Shown here: positions 26,478 to 35,890 of the stretch, piece after piece
Position numbering within the stretch: the first letter of the stretch is position 1
How the letters are laid out: each line of letters begins with the position of its first letter
NCBI RefSeq assembly: GCF_009727155.1
Contig: NZ_WNWM01000002.1
Location: 4,712,001 to 4,776,000 of the forward strand
Length of the DNA stretch: 64,000 nucleotides
Direction of reading: 5' to 3'
Source: Pseudoduganella dura
GTDB taxonomy: Bacteria > Pseudomonadota > Gammaproteobacteria > Burkholderiales > Burkholderiaceae_D
Notes under the pieces: model-generated
Told to the model about the DNA's origin: nothing
The model's input: only the letters and a program-made list of their open reading frames with translations
Database searches by the model: none
Translations under genes and position numbers: made by a program

Positions 26478-26513
26478 GTAGGAGCCAGCTACAACCTGTA
26501 GGAATACTCCTAC
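26478..26513. promoter_or_regulatory. paired GTAGGA-type palindromes
   Basis: GTAGGAGCCAGCTAC (26478-26492) and GTAGGAATACTCCTAC (26498-26513) begin 20 bases apart, about two helical turns, as expected for two protein dimers on one DNA face. The second matches the GTAGG-N6-CCTAC site at 17110. The binding protein is unknown. Confidence 0.45.
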
Positions 26514-26568
26514 TGACCAAGATGGTGTTTCAGAGTGAGAGCGGGGGAGCGCGCGCGAACGCGGCGGG

Positions 26569-27213
26569 TCAGGATTTGAACGGCGACAGCAGCTTATGCG
26601 CAACAGCGTATTGAACCATTTCCGACAATGAACTCATTCCCATTTTCTGCATGATGCGGGTTTTGTGAGTACTGACGGTTTTTACCGACAGGTGCAGGCT
26701 GTTGGCGATTTCGGTAATCGACTTGCCTGAAACAAGTAATGAGAAAACTTCGAACTCGCGGTCGGACAGCTGTTTATGCAGCAGGCTTTCATTGGGCATC
26801 ATGATATTCAGTGCCAGCTGCTCCGCGACTTCCGTACTGATATAAGGCCGGCCCGATGCCACCTTGCGAATGGCGCCCACCAGCTGGGTGCCGGCGCTTT
26901 CCTTCGTCAGGTAACCCTGGGCGCCGGCGCGGATCGCGCGCACCGCGTATTGCTCCTCTTCGTGCATCGTGAGGATCAGCACGTTGAGCTTGGGGGCTTC
27001 GCTGCGGATCTGGCGGATCAGGTCGACGCCGCTGCGGCCCGGCATCGACAGGTCGAGCAGCAGCAGGTCGAAGCCACCCTGGCGCACATGGCGCAGCACC
27101 TCGAATCCATCGACGGCTTCACCGACGATATCGATGTCCGGCGCGCCGTCGAGGATGCGCTTGAGGCCTTCGCGCATGATGGTGTGGTCGTCTGCTATGA
27201 CTATTCTGATCAT
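26569..27213 (-). CDS. NarL/FixJ-type (LuxR) response regulator
   Basis: A 214-residue response regulator with a receiver domain (IADDHTIMREGLKRIL, phospho-acceptor Asp54 in LLLLDLSMPGRSG, Thr in ILTMHEEEQ, Lys in YLTKES) and a C-terminal LuxR helix-turn-helix (LSDREFEVFSLLVSGKSITE, then SVKTVSTHKTRIMQKMG). No histidine kinase is adjacent, so it is an orphan locally. The ATG at 27213 is chosen because the receiver's first strand (MIRIVIADDH) starts there; the frame stays open further upstream without receiver sequence. It lies between the Crp/Fnr regulator and a universal stress gene, all on the minus strand, suggesting a small stress/redox regulatory cluster. Confidence 0.92.
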   Translation of the reverse strand: MIRIVIADDHTIMREGLKRILDGAPDIDIVGEAVDGFEVLRHVRQGGFDLLLLDLSMPGRSGVDLIRQIRSEAPKLNVLILTMHEEEQYAVRAIRAGAQGYLTKESAGTQLVGAIRKVASGRPYISTEVAEQLALNIMMPNESLLHKQLSDREFEVFSLLVSGKSITEIANSLHLSVKTVSTHKTRIMQKMGMSSLSEMVQYAVAHKLLSPFKS

Positions 27214-27322
27214 GGGTGGTTCGGTGAAACTGCGGTGATGCCTTCGTTGCCAATGGCCCGACGATGCACAGGACTTTGCACCGGACACTGCGGCAGCATG
27301 GCGTGGGGCAGGCGATGCGTGA

Positions 27323-27790
27323 TCATTCCGGCACGGGTTCCTTCAGCAGCCGGTGCACGAGCACGGGTATTTTCGAATGCGACAGTACCTTGTTGGTGAC
27401 GCTGCCCAGCAACAACTGGCCCCAGCCGCTGCGGCCGTGGGAGCCGATGAAGATCAGGTCGCAGCCCGCCTTTTCGGCGATCTCGACGATCTTCAATGCC
27501 GCGCTTTCGGAAAACGCCGTCATGCTTTCGCACCGCAGGCCCTTCCTGGCGCACGAATCGACGATCGACTGCACATGATCGCGGCCGGCGCGGGCCATTG
27601 CGGCACGGTACTCTTCCTCGCTCGGGTAGCTGGGCGGAATGATCTCGACATAGATCGGATATTGGTATTCCGGCGCGACGAACAGCGCAAGCACCTCGGC
27701 GCCGAGCTGGTGGGCAAACGAGACGCCGGCGCAGGCGGTCATGCGGGATACGGCGGAACCGTCGGTGGTAATCAGAATTTTCCGGTACAT
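27323..27790 (-). CDS. universal stress protein (UspA family)
   Basis: A 155-residue UspA-fold protein. The opening strand MYRKILITTDGSAVS and the ATP-binding pattern G-x2-G-x9-G-S (GSHGRSGWGQLLLGS) followed by IPVLVHR are present, indicating a nucleotide-binding type. AGGGAG precedes the ATG at 27790. About 70 bases upstream is an FNR-like site (27861-27874), and TACAAT on the minus strand at 27826-27821 could be its -10 element. This fits low-oxygen control, as known for Usp genes under FNR/ANR in other proteobacteria. The exact stress it serves is unknown. Confidence 0.9.
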   Translation of the reverse strand: MYRKILITTDGSAVSRMTACAGVSFAHQLGAEVLALFVAPEYQYPIYVEIIPPSYPSEEEYRAAMARAGRDHVQSIVDSCARKGLRCESMTAFSESAALKIVEIAEKAGCDLIFIGSHGRSGWGQLLLGSVTNKVLSHSKIPVLVHRLLKEPVPE

Positions 27791-27860
27791 ACCAGCTCCC
27801 TGGAAGACATGCGCTCTTGCATTGTAGTCTCGAATGGCGCTCTTGTCTGGATGTAAAGAC

Positions 27861-27874
27861 TTGATCTTTCTCAA
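27861..27874. promoter_or_regulatory. FNR-like box upstream of the universal stress gene
   Basis: TTGATCTTTCTCAA matches the FNR consensus TTGAT-N4-ATCAA at nine of ten half-site bases. Its centre is about 44 bases from the candidate usp -10 hexamer, which is not an ideal class II spacing, so this is a moderate call. Confidence 0.5.
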
Positions 27875-28132
27875 TAGAGAGATGAGCTTGGTACAAGCTT
27901 GCCGGGCTCGCCATATTTGTATATGACAAACACCCGCGCCGTCCGGCGACCCAAATACAACAGAAAAACCGGCTTTTTCAGTTGCCGCACAGGATTGATC
28001 CGGCCAGGATTGAACAAGCGGACGGCCCCCTGCTACACTCGCGGAAGTGCGTTAATATTGCCGAGCGTCATCAAGACGGACCCACAGGCAGTTGATACGA
28101 AAGCATTTTTTGATTATGGAGAAGCAGGGATT

Positions 28133-28987
28133 ATGACCGACGCCGCTGATGATTTCGACGCATTGTTCGAGGAAGTGTCCGCGCAGCGCGCCAGTGCCGC
28201 CCCGGCACCGGCACCGGCCCCCGCGCCGGCCGCCGCCACCGCTGACGACGACCTGGAAAGTCTGTTCGACGAGATCGCGTCGACTCGTCCCCCGGCGCCT
28301 GCCGCCGCGGCCGCTGCCGCCGCCGCCGCCGCGGTTGCCGTGCCGGCCGGCGATGCGCCAGCCGCCGACGATGGCCAGCAGGATGGCACCATGTTTGAAC
28401 GGCTGGGCGGCATTGTCCGCCTGTTGCACGACTCGTTGCGCGAACTGGGCTACGACAAGGCGCTGACCGAGGCCTCGACCCAGATCGTCGATGCGCAGGA
28501 CCGCCTGGAATACGTGGCCTCGCTGACCGAGCAGGCCGCCAACAAGGTATTGAACACGCTCGACGACGGCATGCCGGCACAGGATGTGCTGTCGAAGAAG
28601 TCGAAGCAAATGGAAGAACGCTGGGCCGCGCTGTTCGACGGCAAGCTCAGCATTGAAGAATTCAAGACGCTGGCGGGCGATTCGCGTTCGTTCGCGCAGG
28701 CCGTGTCGGAAGCCACCGAGGCGGAGAAGGCCCGCCTGCTGGAAATCATGATGGCGCAGGACTTCCAGGACATCACCGGCCAGCTGATCAAGAAGGTGGT
28801 CATCATCACCAAGACCGTCGAGTCGGAACTGGCCCAGCTGCTGAAAGATAATGCGCCGCCGGACAAGCGCGAGCTGATTGCGCAGAAAGAGGCCCTGGAA
28901 GTGTCGTTGATGAGTGGCCCGTCGGCCCCGTCCGTGGCACTGAACCAGGACAATGTGGACGATCTGCTTGCCGACCTGGGGTTCTGA
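28133..28987 (+). CDS. cheZ: chemotaxis protein phosphatase CheZ
   Basis: CheZ dephosphorylates CheY-P. The 284-residue product has an N-terminal region with two acidic DDFDALFEE / DDDLESLFDE segments separated by Ala/Pro runs, then the long helical hairpin. The catalytic segment MMAQDFQDITGQLIKKVV contains the Asp and Gln that position water in E. coli CheZ, and the C-terminal CheY-binding peptide reads NVDDLLADLGF. The length exceeds E. coli CheZ (about 214) because of the Ala-rich insert. Its TGA overlaps the cheA ATG, so the two are coupled. About 260 bases upstream hold no gene; no sigma-28 promoter was identified. Confidence 0.93.
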   Translation: MTDAADDFDALFEEVSAQRASAAPAPAPAPAPAAATADDDLESLFDEIASTRPPAPAAAAAAAAAAAVAVPAGDAPAADDGQQDGTMFERLGGIVRLLHDSLRELGYDKALTEASTQIVDAQDRLEYVASLTEQAANKVLNTLDDGMPAQDVLSKKSKQMEERWAALFDGKLSIEEFKTLAGDSRSFAQAVSEATEAEKARLLEIMMAQDFQDITGQLIKKVVIITKTVESELAQLLKDNAPPDKRELIAQKEALEVSLMSGPSAPSVALNQDNVDDLLADLGF

Positions 28988-30897
28988 TGGACGATATGCT
29001 CAAGGAGTTCGTCGTCGAGGCGATGGACCTGGCGGTCAATGTCGAGGAGCACCTGCTGCGCCTCGAACGCGATCCGCAGAACAAGGAAACGCTGAACGCC
29101 GTGTTTCGCTCGTTCCACACGATCAAGGGTGGCGCGGGTTTCATGAACCTCGGCGCGCTCGTATCGGCCTGCCACCTGACCGAAAACCTGTTCGACGCGT
29201 TGCGTACCGGTGCCGCGCCGGTCACGCCGCTGTCGATCGAGGCGGCCCTGCAGGCGTCCGGCTTCGTGGCCGACCAGCTGGCCGAACTGAATAACGGTGC
29301 CTCGCCGGAAAGCATGGGGCCGATGCCGGCCGACCTGGAAGCGATCCTGAACCAGGCGATCGAAGGCAAGGAAAGCTCGGCCAAGCCGGTTGCCAAGGCC
29401 GCTCCCGCACCGGCTGCCGCGCCAGCGCCTGTGTCCGCGGCGCCTGCCCCGGCACGCGCGCCATCGGCCGACGGTCTCGACTGGGAGTCGATGTACGAAG
29501 CGGTCGTGCCGCCGGGTACCTACAGCCGCCCGGCCGGCGCGCCCGCTCCCGTGGCCGTGCCCGCCGCCCCTGTCGCAGCCGCTGCCGCCACCGCAGCTGC
29601 ACCGGCGGTGCAAGCGCCCGCCGCGGCCGCACCGGCCGCCGATACGGCGCCCGGCGGCAAGAAATGGGACGGCGTCGAGCGCCGTGACGAAAAGGCCGCC
29701 CATGCCGCGCCCGCCAAGGAAGAAAGCATCCGCATCGATGCGGTCAAGCTCGATGCGCTGCTGGAAGTGGCCGGCGAATCGGTGCAGGCCGCCAACCAGG
29801 CCGCCGTGCTGCTGGAACGCCTGCAGCAGTTCAAGTTCGAAGGCCAGGCCGCCACGCTGATGTCGGCGCTGACCGAAACGCTGGAACGCGCGTCGCGCTA
29901 TTCGACGGAGCTGCAGCGCGCCACGCTGGCGACCCGCATGCAGCCGGTCGGCCGCCTGTTCCAGAAATTCCCGCGCCTGGTGCGCGAGCTGGCGAAGGAC
30001 CTGGGCAAGGAAGTCGAGCTGGTCATCGAAGGCGCGGAAACGGAAGTGGACCGCGTGGTCGTCGACAGCCTGTACGATCCGCTGGTGCACATGCTGCGCA
30101 ATGCGCTCGACCACGGGGTCGAAGGGCCGGATTCCCGTATTGCCGCCGGCAAGAATCCAAAGTCCACCATCCTGCTGAAGGCGTGGCAGGAAGCCAACAG
30201 CGTGATGATCGTGCTGCAGGACGACGGCAAGGGCATGGACCCGATCGCGCTGCGCCGCAAGGCGGGCGAGAAGGGCCTGATCTCGCCGACCGCGAACATG
30301 ACGGACGAAGAGTCGTACCAGCTGGTGTTCCTGCCGGGCTTCTCGACCAAGGAAGTGGCATCGTCGGTGTCCGGCCGCGGGGTGGGCATGGACGTGGTCA
30401 AGACCGCCGTCGAGAAGAACCGTGGCGCGATCCACATCGAATCCGCGCTCGGCAAGGGCACGAAATTCGCGATCCGCCTGCCGATCGAACTGTCGATCGT
30501 GCCGACGATGCTGGTGTCGACCTCCGGCGCGCTGCTGGCGCTGCCGATGGCCGTCGTCGAGCGCGTGGTGGAATTGCCGGAAAACTTCTCCGAAGTGGGC
30601 GGTGCGCCGGTACTGAAGGACCAGGGCCGGCCGCTGCCGGTGCGTTCGCTGGCCAGCGCGCTCGGTTACGAGCTGTCGGCCGAACGCGTGGGCATCGTCA
30701 TCAACGCGCCGCAGCCGTACATCCTCGCCGTGGGCGCCGTCGACGGTACCGCCGACCTGGTGATCAAGCCGATGACGGCGCTCACCGTGGAAGGGGTCAC
30801 CGGCACCGCGCGTTCGGCCGAAGGCGATCTGGTGCTGGTCGTGGGCCTATCGTTCCTGATGGATGGTTGCAGGAGCAGCGTGCGCATGGCAGCATAA
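28987..30897 (+). CDS. cheA: chemotaxis histidine kinase CheA, apparently lacking a P2 domain
   Basis: A 636-residue CheA. The HPt (P1) domain has phospho-acceptor His44 in RSFHTIKGGAGFM. Residues about 130-245 are an Ala/Pro-rich linker where the CheY-docking P2 domain would be expected. Then come the P3 dimerisation helices (about 248-315), the P4 ATPase with N box HMLRNALDHG (369-378), DDGKGMD and GRGVGMD, and the P5 CheW-like domain to the end. It is translationally coupled to cheZ, and a strong terminator follows. No cheW, cheY or receptor genes are adjacent, so the other components must lie elsewhere or this is a separate pathway. Confidence 0.92.
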   Translation: MDDMLKEFVVEAMDLAVNVEEHLLRLERDPQNKETLNAVFRSFHTIKGGAGFMNLGALVSACHLTENLFDALRTGAAPVTPLSIEAALQASGFVADQLAELNNGASPESMGPMPADLEAILNQAIEGKESSAKPVAKAAPAPAAAPAPVSAAPAPARAPSADGLDWESMYEAVVPPGTYSRPAGAPAPVAVPAAPVAAAAATAAAPAVQAPAAAAPAADTAPGGKKWDGVERRDEKAAHAAPAKEESIRIDAVKLDALLEVAGESVQAANQAAVLLERLQQFKFEGQAATLMSALTETLERASRYSTELQRATLATRMQPVGRLFQKFPRLVRELAKDLGKEVELVIEGAETEVDRVVVDSLYDPLVHMLRNALDHGVEGPDSRIAAGKNPKSTILLKAWQEANSVMIVLQDDGKGMDPIALRRKAGEKGLISPTANMTDEESYQLVFLPGFSTKEVASSVSGRGVGMDVVKTAVEKNRGAIHIESALGKGTKFAIRLPIELSIVPTMLVSTSGALLALPMAVVERVVELPENFSEVGGAPVLKDQGRPLPVRSLASALGYELSAERVGIVINAPQPYILAVGAVDGTADLVIKPMTALTVEGVTGTARSAEGDLVLVVGLSFLMDGCRSSVRMAA

Positions 30898-30924
30898 CAA
30901 GTTCGCCAAGCAAGTCACCTGAAA

Positions 30925-30954
30925 AAGCCTGCGACGCCATCGCAGGCTTTTTTT
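30925..30954 (+). terminator. rho-independent terminator after cheA
   Basis: Ten-base stem AAGCCTGCGA/TCGCAGGCTT with a five-base loop followed by further T, 27 bases after the cheA stop. Confidence 0.93.
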
Positions 30955-31156
30955 ACGACTAAAATATTGCCTTTACGGCGGCGATCCGGCGATCCGGCGG
31001 ATCCCCGGCTTACATTTTTGAAATCTTGCCGAAAACGGTGGGCGGCCCGCCGGAGCGTTCCAAGCACTGTTTTCAGCAGCATTTTTGCAACACCGGCGCC
31101 CTAGGCGCGCAGCACGAGAATGCAAGGGACAGCGGCCCAAAAGGCGGAAAGTCGGC

Positions 31157-31187
31157 TTGTTTTGCAGCGCACAAACTGTGGCATAAT
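31157..31187 (+). promoter_or_regulatory. candidate leuC promoter
   Basis: TTGTTT (31157-31162) and CATAAT (31182-31187) are separated by 19 bases, a little long for a sigma-70 promoter, 40 bases before the leuC ATG. The rest of the 330-base gap after cheA (30898-31227) shows only the cheA terminator and no gene; no leader peptide rich in Leu codons was recognised. Confidence 0.4.
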
Positions 31188-31227
31188 CAAAATGGAACTT
31201 TCACCACACAGGCAGCAAGCAGCAATC

Positions 31228-32628
31228 ATGAAGACGCTTTACGACAAACTCTGGGAATCGCATGTGGTGCGCACGGAGGAAGACGGCACCGCCATCCTGT
31301 ACATCGACCGCCACCTCGTGCACGAAGTCACCAGCCCGCAGGCCTTTGACGGCCTGCGCGCCGCCCATCGCCCGCTGTGGCGCCTGTCCGCCAACCTGGC
31401 CGTGGCCGACCACAACGTGCCCACCACCGACCGCTCGCACGGCATCGAGGATCCCATCTCGCGCCTGCAGGTCGAAACGCTGGACAGCAACACCAAGGAG
31501 TACGGTGTCACGTACTTCAACATGAACGACAAGCGCCAGGGCATCGTGCACGTGATCGGCCCCGAGCAGGGCGCCACGCTGCCCGGCATGACGGTGGTCT
31601 GCGGCGACTCGCACACCTCCACCCATGGCGCATTCGGCGCGCTGGCGCACGGCATCGGCACCTCGGAAGTCGAGCACGTGCTGGCCACGCAGACCCTGCT
31701 GGCGAAGAAATCGAAAGCGATGCTGGTGCAGGTCGACGGCCCGTTGCTGCCCGGCGTGACCGCGAAGGATATCGTGCTGGCCGTGATCGGCAAGATCGGC
31801 ACGGCCGGCGGTACCGGCTATGCGATCGAGTTCGGCGGCTCCACGATCCGCGCGCTGTCGATGGAAGGCCGGATGACGGTCTGCAACATGGCGATCGAAG
31901 CGGGCGCCCGCGCCGGCATGATCGGCGTCGACGACACAACGATCGATTATGTGAAGGGCCGCCCGTTCGCACCGGTGGGCCCCCACTGGGACCGCGCGGT
32001 CGAATACTGGCGCACGCTGCACACCGAGCCGGGCGCGAAGTTCGACCTGGTCGTCACGCTGAACGCGGCGGACATCAGGCCGCAGGTCACCTGGGGCACG
32101 TCGCCCGAGATGGTGGTGGCGATCGATGGCCGCGTGCCCGATCCCGACCAGGAGCACGATGCCGTCAAGCGCGATGCGATGGAAAAGGCGCTGGTCTACA
32201 TGAACCTGAAGCCGAACACGCCGATCGAGGATATCCGCATCGACAAGGTGTTCATCGGCTCGTGCACCAACTCGCGCATCGAGGATCTGCGCGCCGCCGC
32301 CGCCGTGGTGCGCGGCAAGCAGCGCGCCTCGAACGTGAAGCTGGCGCTGGTGGTGCCCGGTTCCGGCCTGGTCAAGGAACAGGCCGAGCGCGAGGGGCTG
32401 GACACGATCTTCAGGGCCGCCGGCTTCGAATGGCGCGAGCCGGGCTGCTCGATGTGCCTGGCGATGAATGCCGACCGCCTCGAACCGGGCGAACGCTGCG
32501 CCTCGACGTCGAACCGCAATTTCGAAGGCCGCCAGGGCCAGGGCGGGCGTACCCACCTGGTATCGCCCGCGATGGCGGCCGCGGCCGGTATTGCCGGCCA
32601 CTTCGTCGACGTTCGCGCGATCCGCTAA
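31228..32628 (+). CDS. leuC: 3-isopropylmalate dehydratase large subunit LeuC
   Basis: LeuC with LeuD isomerises 2- to 3-isopropylmalate in leucine synthesis. The 466-residue product has aconitase-family signatures ([20 protein letters not shown], then GTSEVEHV) and the 4Fe-4S cysteines in FIGSCTNSR and GCSMCLAMN. The ATG at 31228 matches the family N-terminus ([14 protein letters not shown]). The order leuC-entericidin-leuD-leuB follows, all on the plus strand with short gaps, so one transcript is likely. Confidence 0.97.
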   Translation: MKTLYDKLWESHVVRTEEDGTAILYIDRHLVHEVTSPQAFDGLRAAHRPLWRLSANLAVADHNVPTTDRSHGIEDPISRLQVETLDSNTKEYGVTYFNMNDKRQGIVHVIGPEQGATLPGMTVVCGDSHTSTHGAFGALAHGIGTSEVEHVLATQTLLAKKSKAMLVQVDGPLLPGVTAKDIVLAVIGKIGTAGGTGYAIEFGGSTIRALSMEGRMTVCNMAIEAGARAGMIGVDDTTIDYVKGRPFAPVGPHWDRAVEYWRTLHTEPGAKFDLVVTLNAADIRPQVTWGTSPEMVVAIDGRVPDPDQEHDAVKRDAMEKALVYMNLKPNTPIEDIRIDKVFIGSCTNSRIEDLRAAAAVVRGKQRASNVKLALVVPGSGLVKEQAEREGLDTIFRAAGFEWREPGCSMCLAMNADRLEPGERCASTSNRNFEGRQGQGGRTHLVSPAMAAAAGIAGHFVDVRAIR

Positions 32629-32712
32629 GTCGATGTTCCGGGGCTGCGCGCACCGCGCGCCCCGAGGCAGCAATACATTCATCCAAGACGCATCAGCCAG
32701 AGCCTACGAATC

Positions 32713-32835
32713 ATGAAAACCCTGTTCGCCATCGCCATCGCCACCATCGTCCTCACCGGCTGCAACACCGTTGCCGGCTTCGGCAAGGACGTGCAGAAGG
32801 TGGGCCAGGCCGTCGAAGGCGCCGGCAGAAAATAA
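32713..32835 (+). CDS. entericidin A/B-type small lipoprotein
   Basis: A 40-residue lipoprotein precursor. A signal peptide ends in the lipobox LTGC (Cys17), followed by [19 protein letters not shown], typical of the entericidin family, whose E. coli members are bacteriolytic lipoproteins linked to stationary-phase death. It lies between leuC and leuD, 84 bases after leuC and 44 before leuD, on the same strand. Only one copy is seen, with no separate antidote gene. The family match is good although the protein is very short. Confidence 0.82.
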   Translation: MKTLFAIAIATIVLTGCNTVAGFGKDVQKVGQAVEGAGRK

Positions 32836-32879
32836 CACGCCGCACGGCACATGCCGCCGTGCGCAACCGAAAGAGCAGC

Positions 32880-33527
32880 ATGGAAAAATTTACGATCTAC
32901 GAGGGCCTGGTGGCCCCGCTCGACCGCGCCAACGTCGATACCGACGCGATCATTCCGAAGCAGTTCCTGAAGTCGATCCGCCGCACGGGCTTCGGCCCCA
33001 ACCTGTTCGACGAGTGGCGCTACCTGGACCACGGCGAGCCCGGCATGGACAACGAGCGCCGTCCGCTGAACCCGGATTTCGTGCTGAACCAGCCGCGCTA
33101 CCAGGGCGCGTCGATCCTCCTGACCCGCAAGAATTTCGGCTGCGGCTCGTCGCGCGAACACGCGCCATGGGCCCTGGAGCAGTATGGCTTCCGCGCGGTG
33201 CTCGCGCCGAGCTTTGCCGATATCTTCTTTAACAACTGTTTCAAGAACGGCGTGCTGCCGGTCGTATTAACCGAAGCGCAGATCGATCATCTGTTCGACG
33301 AAGTCAAGGCATTTCCGGGCTACCGCCTGGTGGTTGACCTTGAGCAACAAGTCATCCGCTCCCAGGACGGCAAGATCTCCTATCCATTCCAGGTCGACGC
33401 CTTCCGCAAATACTGCCTGATGAACGGCCTCGACGATATCGGCCTCACGCTGCGCCATGCGGACACCATCCGCGCGTTCGAAGAGCGTCATCTGGCAAGC
33501 CAGCCCTGGCTGGCCAACTCGATCTGA
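32880..33527 (+). CDS. leuD: 3-isopropylmalate dehydratase small subunit LeuD
   Basis: The 215-residue swivelling-domain subunit that completes the LeuC active site. Conserved segments are [31 protein letters not shown] (the substrate-phosphate/serine loop) and [16 protein letters not shown]. The ATG at 32880 follows GAAAGAGCAGC. It is 11 bases upstream of leuB. Normal length and intact motifs. Confidence 0.97.
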   Translation: MEKFTIYEGLVAPLDRANVDTDAIIPKQFLKSIRRTGFGPNLFDEWRYLDHGEPGMDNERRPLNPDFVLNQPRYQGASILLTRKNFGCGSSREHAPWALEQYGFRAVLAPSFADIFFNNCFKNGVLPVVLTEAQIDHLFDEVKAFPGYRLVVDLEQQVIRSQDGKISYPFQVDAFRKYCLMNGLDDIGLTLRHADTIRAFEERHLASQPWLANSI

Positions 33528-33538
33528 AGAACAAGACC

Positions 33539-34612
33539 ATGAAAATCGCAATCCTGCCGGGCGACGGCATCGGCCCGGAGATCGTCGCCCAGGCTGTCAA
33601 GGTGCTGAACGCACTCGACGAAAAATTCGAACTGGAAACCGCCCCGGTCGGCGGCGCCGGCTACGAAGCCGCCGGCCACCCGCTGCCGGAAGCCACGCTG
33701 GCGCTGGCGAAGGCGGCCGATGCCGTGCTGTTCGGCGCCGTCGGCGACTGGAAGTACGACACGCTGGACCGCCCGCTGCGCCCGGAACAGGCGATCCTCG
33801 GCCTGCGCAAGAACCTGGGCCTGTTCGCCAACCTGCGCCCGGCGATCCTGTACCCGGAACTGGCCGGCGCCTCCACGCTCAAGCCCGAAGTGGTGTCGGG
33901 CCTCGACATCCTGATCATCCGCGAATTGACTGGCGACATCTATTTCGGCCAGCCGCGCGGCGTGCGCGAATGCCCGGACGGCCCGTTCAAGGGCCAGCGC
34001 GAAGGCTTCGACACGATGCGCTATGCCGAAGGCGAAATCCGCCGCATCGCCCACGTGGCGTTCCAGGCCGCGCAAAAGCGCGGCAAGCGCCTGACCAGCG
34101 TGGACAAGGCCAATGTGCTGGAAACCTTCCAGTTCTGGAAGGACATCGTCACCGACGTGCACAAGGAATACCCGGACGTGGCGCTGGACCACATGTACGT
34201 GGACAACGCCGCGATGCAGCTGGTGCGCGCGCCGAAGAAGTTCGACGTGATCGTCACAGGCAACATGTTCGGCGATATCCTGTCCGACGCGGCGGCGATG
34301 CTGACCGGCTCCATCGGCATGCTGCCTTCGGCCTCGCTGGACGCGAACAACAAGGGCCTGTACGAACCGTCGCACGGCTCGGCGCCCGATATCGCCGGCA
34401 AGGGCGTGGCCAATCCGCTGGCCACGATCCTGTCCGCCGCGATGATGCTGCGCTATTCGCTGGGCCGTGCCGAACAGGCCGAGCGCATCGAGAACGCCGT
34501 CAAGGCCGTGCTGGCGCAGGGCCTGCGCACGCCGGACATCCACGAGGCCGGCACGACGAAGGTGGGCACCGAGCAGATGGGCGACGCGGTCGTGAAAGCG
34601 CTGGCTTCCTGA
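33539..34612 (+). CDS. leuB: 3-isopropylmalate dehydrogenase LeuB
   Basis: LeuB oxidatively decarboxylates 3-isopropylmalate using NAD. The 357-residue product opens with [20 protein letters not shown] and shows the substrate Arg-rich segment [25 protein letters not shown], the metal-binding [19 protein letters not shown], and the NAD-binding [14 protein letters not shown]. It directly follows leuD and precedes asd by 69 bases. Intact. Confidence 0.97.
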   Translation: MKIAILPGDGIGPEIVAQAVKVLNALDEKFELETAPVGGAGYEAAGHPLPEATLALAKAADAVLFGAVGDWKYDTLDRPLRPEQAILGLRKNLGLFANLRPAILYPELAGASTLKPEVVSGLDILIIRELTGDIYFGQPRGVRECPDGPFKGQREGFDTMRYAEGEIRRIAHVAFQAAQKRGKRLTSVDKANVLETFQFWKDIVTDVHKEYPDVALDHMYVDNAAMQLVRAPKKFDVIVTGNMFGDILSDAAAMLTGSIGMLPSASLDANNKGLYEPSHGSAPDIAGKGVANPLATILSAAMMLRYSLGRAEQAERIENAVKAVLAQGLRTPDIHEAGTTKVGTEQMGDAVVKALAS

Positions 34613-34681
34613 ACATCATGTACACCGGACGCGCCGCTGGCGCGTCCGGACAAGACATCCAAAACATCCGAGGGTAATAAA

Positions 34682-35809
34682 ATGAAATTAGTAGGTCTGG
34701 TAGGCTGGCGCGGCATGGTGGGCTCGGTCCTGATGCAGCGCATGCAGGAAGAGGGCGATTTCAATCACATCGAACCGGTGTTCTTCTCGACGTCCAACAC
34801 GGGCGGCGCGGCGCCGAGCTTCGCGAAGAATGAAACCACGCTGAAGGACGCCACCGATATCGACGAACTGAAGCGCTGCGAGATCATCATCTCGTGCCAG
34901 GGCGGCGACTACACGAGCGACGTGTTCCCGAAACTGCGCGCGGCCGGCTGGAACGGCTACTGGATCGACGCGGCCTCCACGCTGCGCATGGACAAGGATG
35001 CGGTCATCGTGCTGGACCCGGTCAACCTGAACGTCATCAAGGATGCGATGACGAAGGGCGTGAAGAACTTCATCGGCGGCAACTGCACCGTGTCGTGCAT
35101 GCTGATGGGCCTGGGCGGCCTGTTCAAGGCCAACCTGGTGGACTGGATGACGTCGATGACGTACCAGGCCGCATCGGGCGGCGGCGCGCAGCACATGCGC
35201 GAACTGCTGACCCAGTTCGGCACCATCAACGCGTCGGTGAAACCGCTGCTGGACAATCCGGCCGCCGCGATCCTGGAAATCGACCGCCAGGTGCTGGCAA
35301 CCCAGCATGGCCTGTCGGCCGAGGATACGAAGCAGTTCGGCGTGCCGCTGGCCGGCAACCTGATCCCGTGGATCGACAAGGACCTGAACAACGGCCAGTC
35401 GAAGGAAGAGTGGAAGGCCGGCGCCGAGACCAACAAGATCCTCGGCCTGGGCGAAGCGTTCGGCTCGAAGGAAATTCCGGTGGACGGCCTGTGCGTGCGC
35501 ATCGGCGCCATGCGCTGCCACTCGCAGGCACTGACGATCAAGCTGAACAAGGACGTGCCGCTGGACGAGATCAACGACATCATCGCCAACGACAACCAGT
35601 GGGTGAAGTTCGTGCCGAACACGCGCGAAGCATCGGTGCGCGACCTGACTCCGGCGGCCGTCACCGGCAGCCTGACGATCCCGGTCGGCCGCGTGCGCAA
35701 GCTGTCGATGGGCCCGGAATACATTTCCGCGTTCACCGTCGGCGACCAGCTGCTGTGGGGCGCCGCCGAGCCGCTGCGCCGCATGCTGCGCATCGTGCTG
35801 GACAAGTGA
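34682..35809 (+). CDS. asd: aspartate-semialdehyde dehydrogenase Asd
   Basis: Asd makes aspartate semialdehyde from aspartyl phosphate for lysine, methionine, threonine and diaminopimelate. The 375-residue protein begins [21 protein letters not shown] (NADP-binding GxxGxxG). The catalytic Cys lies in [29 protein letters not shown] and [16 protein letters not shown] complete the active site. It follows leuB in the same direction and ends at a strong terminator, so it may be read through from the leu genes. Conserved leuB-asd-fimV-truA-trpF order is common in betaproteobacteria. Confidence 0.97.
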   Translation: MKLVGLVGWRGMVGSVLMQRMQEEGDFNHIEPVFFSTSNTGGAAPSFAKNETTLKDATDIDELKRCEIIISCQGGDYTSDVFPKLRAAGWNGYWIDAASTLRMDKDAVIVLDPVNLNVIKDAMTKGVKNFIGGNCTVSCMLMGLGGLFKANLVDWMTSMTYQAASGGGAQHMRELLTQFGTINASVKPLLDNPAAAILEIDRQVLATQHGLSAEDTKQFGVPLAGNLIPWIDKDLNNGQSKEEWKAGAETNKILGLGEAFGSKEIPVDGLCVRIGAMRCHSQALTIKLNKDVPLDEINDIIANDNQWVKFVPNTREASVRDLTPAAVTGSLTIPVGRVRKLSMGPEYISAFTVGDQLLWGAAEPLRRMLRIVLDK

Positions 35810-35859
35810 TCACGCGGCATTGCGCGACGCGGGTTGCCTTCCCCGGATCGTGAAACAGG

Positions 35860-35890
35860 AAAACCGGCCTCCAGCGAGGCCGGTTTTTTT
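35860..35890 (+). terminator. rho-independent terminator after asd
   Basis: Stem AAACCGGCCT/AGGCCGGTTT with a six-base loop and a T tract, about 50 bases after the asd stop. The A-rich left side makes it potentially bidirectional. Confidence 0.92.

Larger units (their letters stand above)
26203..26568. promoter_or_regulatory. non-coding region upstream of the Crp/Fnr gene
   Basis: This 366-base gap between two minus-strand genes has lower G+C than its surroundings and no convincing gene. It holds four degenerate 12-base direct repeats (26349-26396), a GTAGG-N6-CCTAC palindrome (26498-26513) and a related near-palindrome exactly 20 bases before it. It is best read as a complex promoter for the Crp/Fnr regulator. 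No terminator for the response regulator gene was found. Confidence 0.5.
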
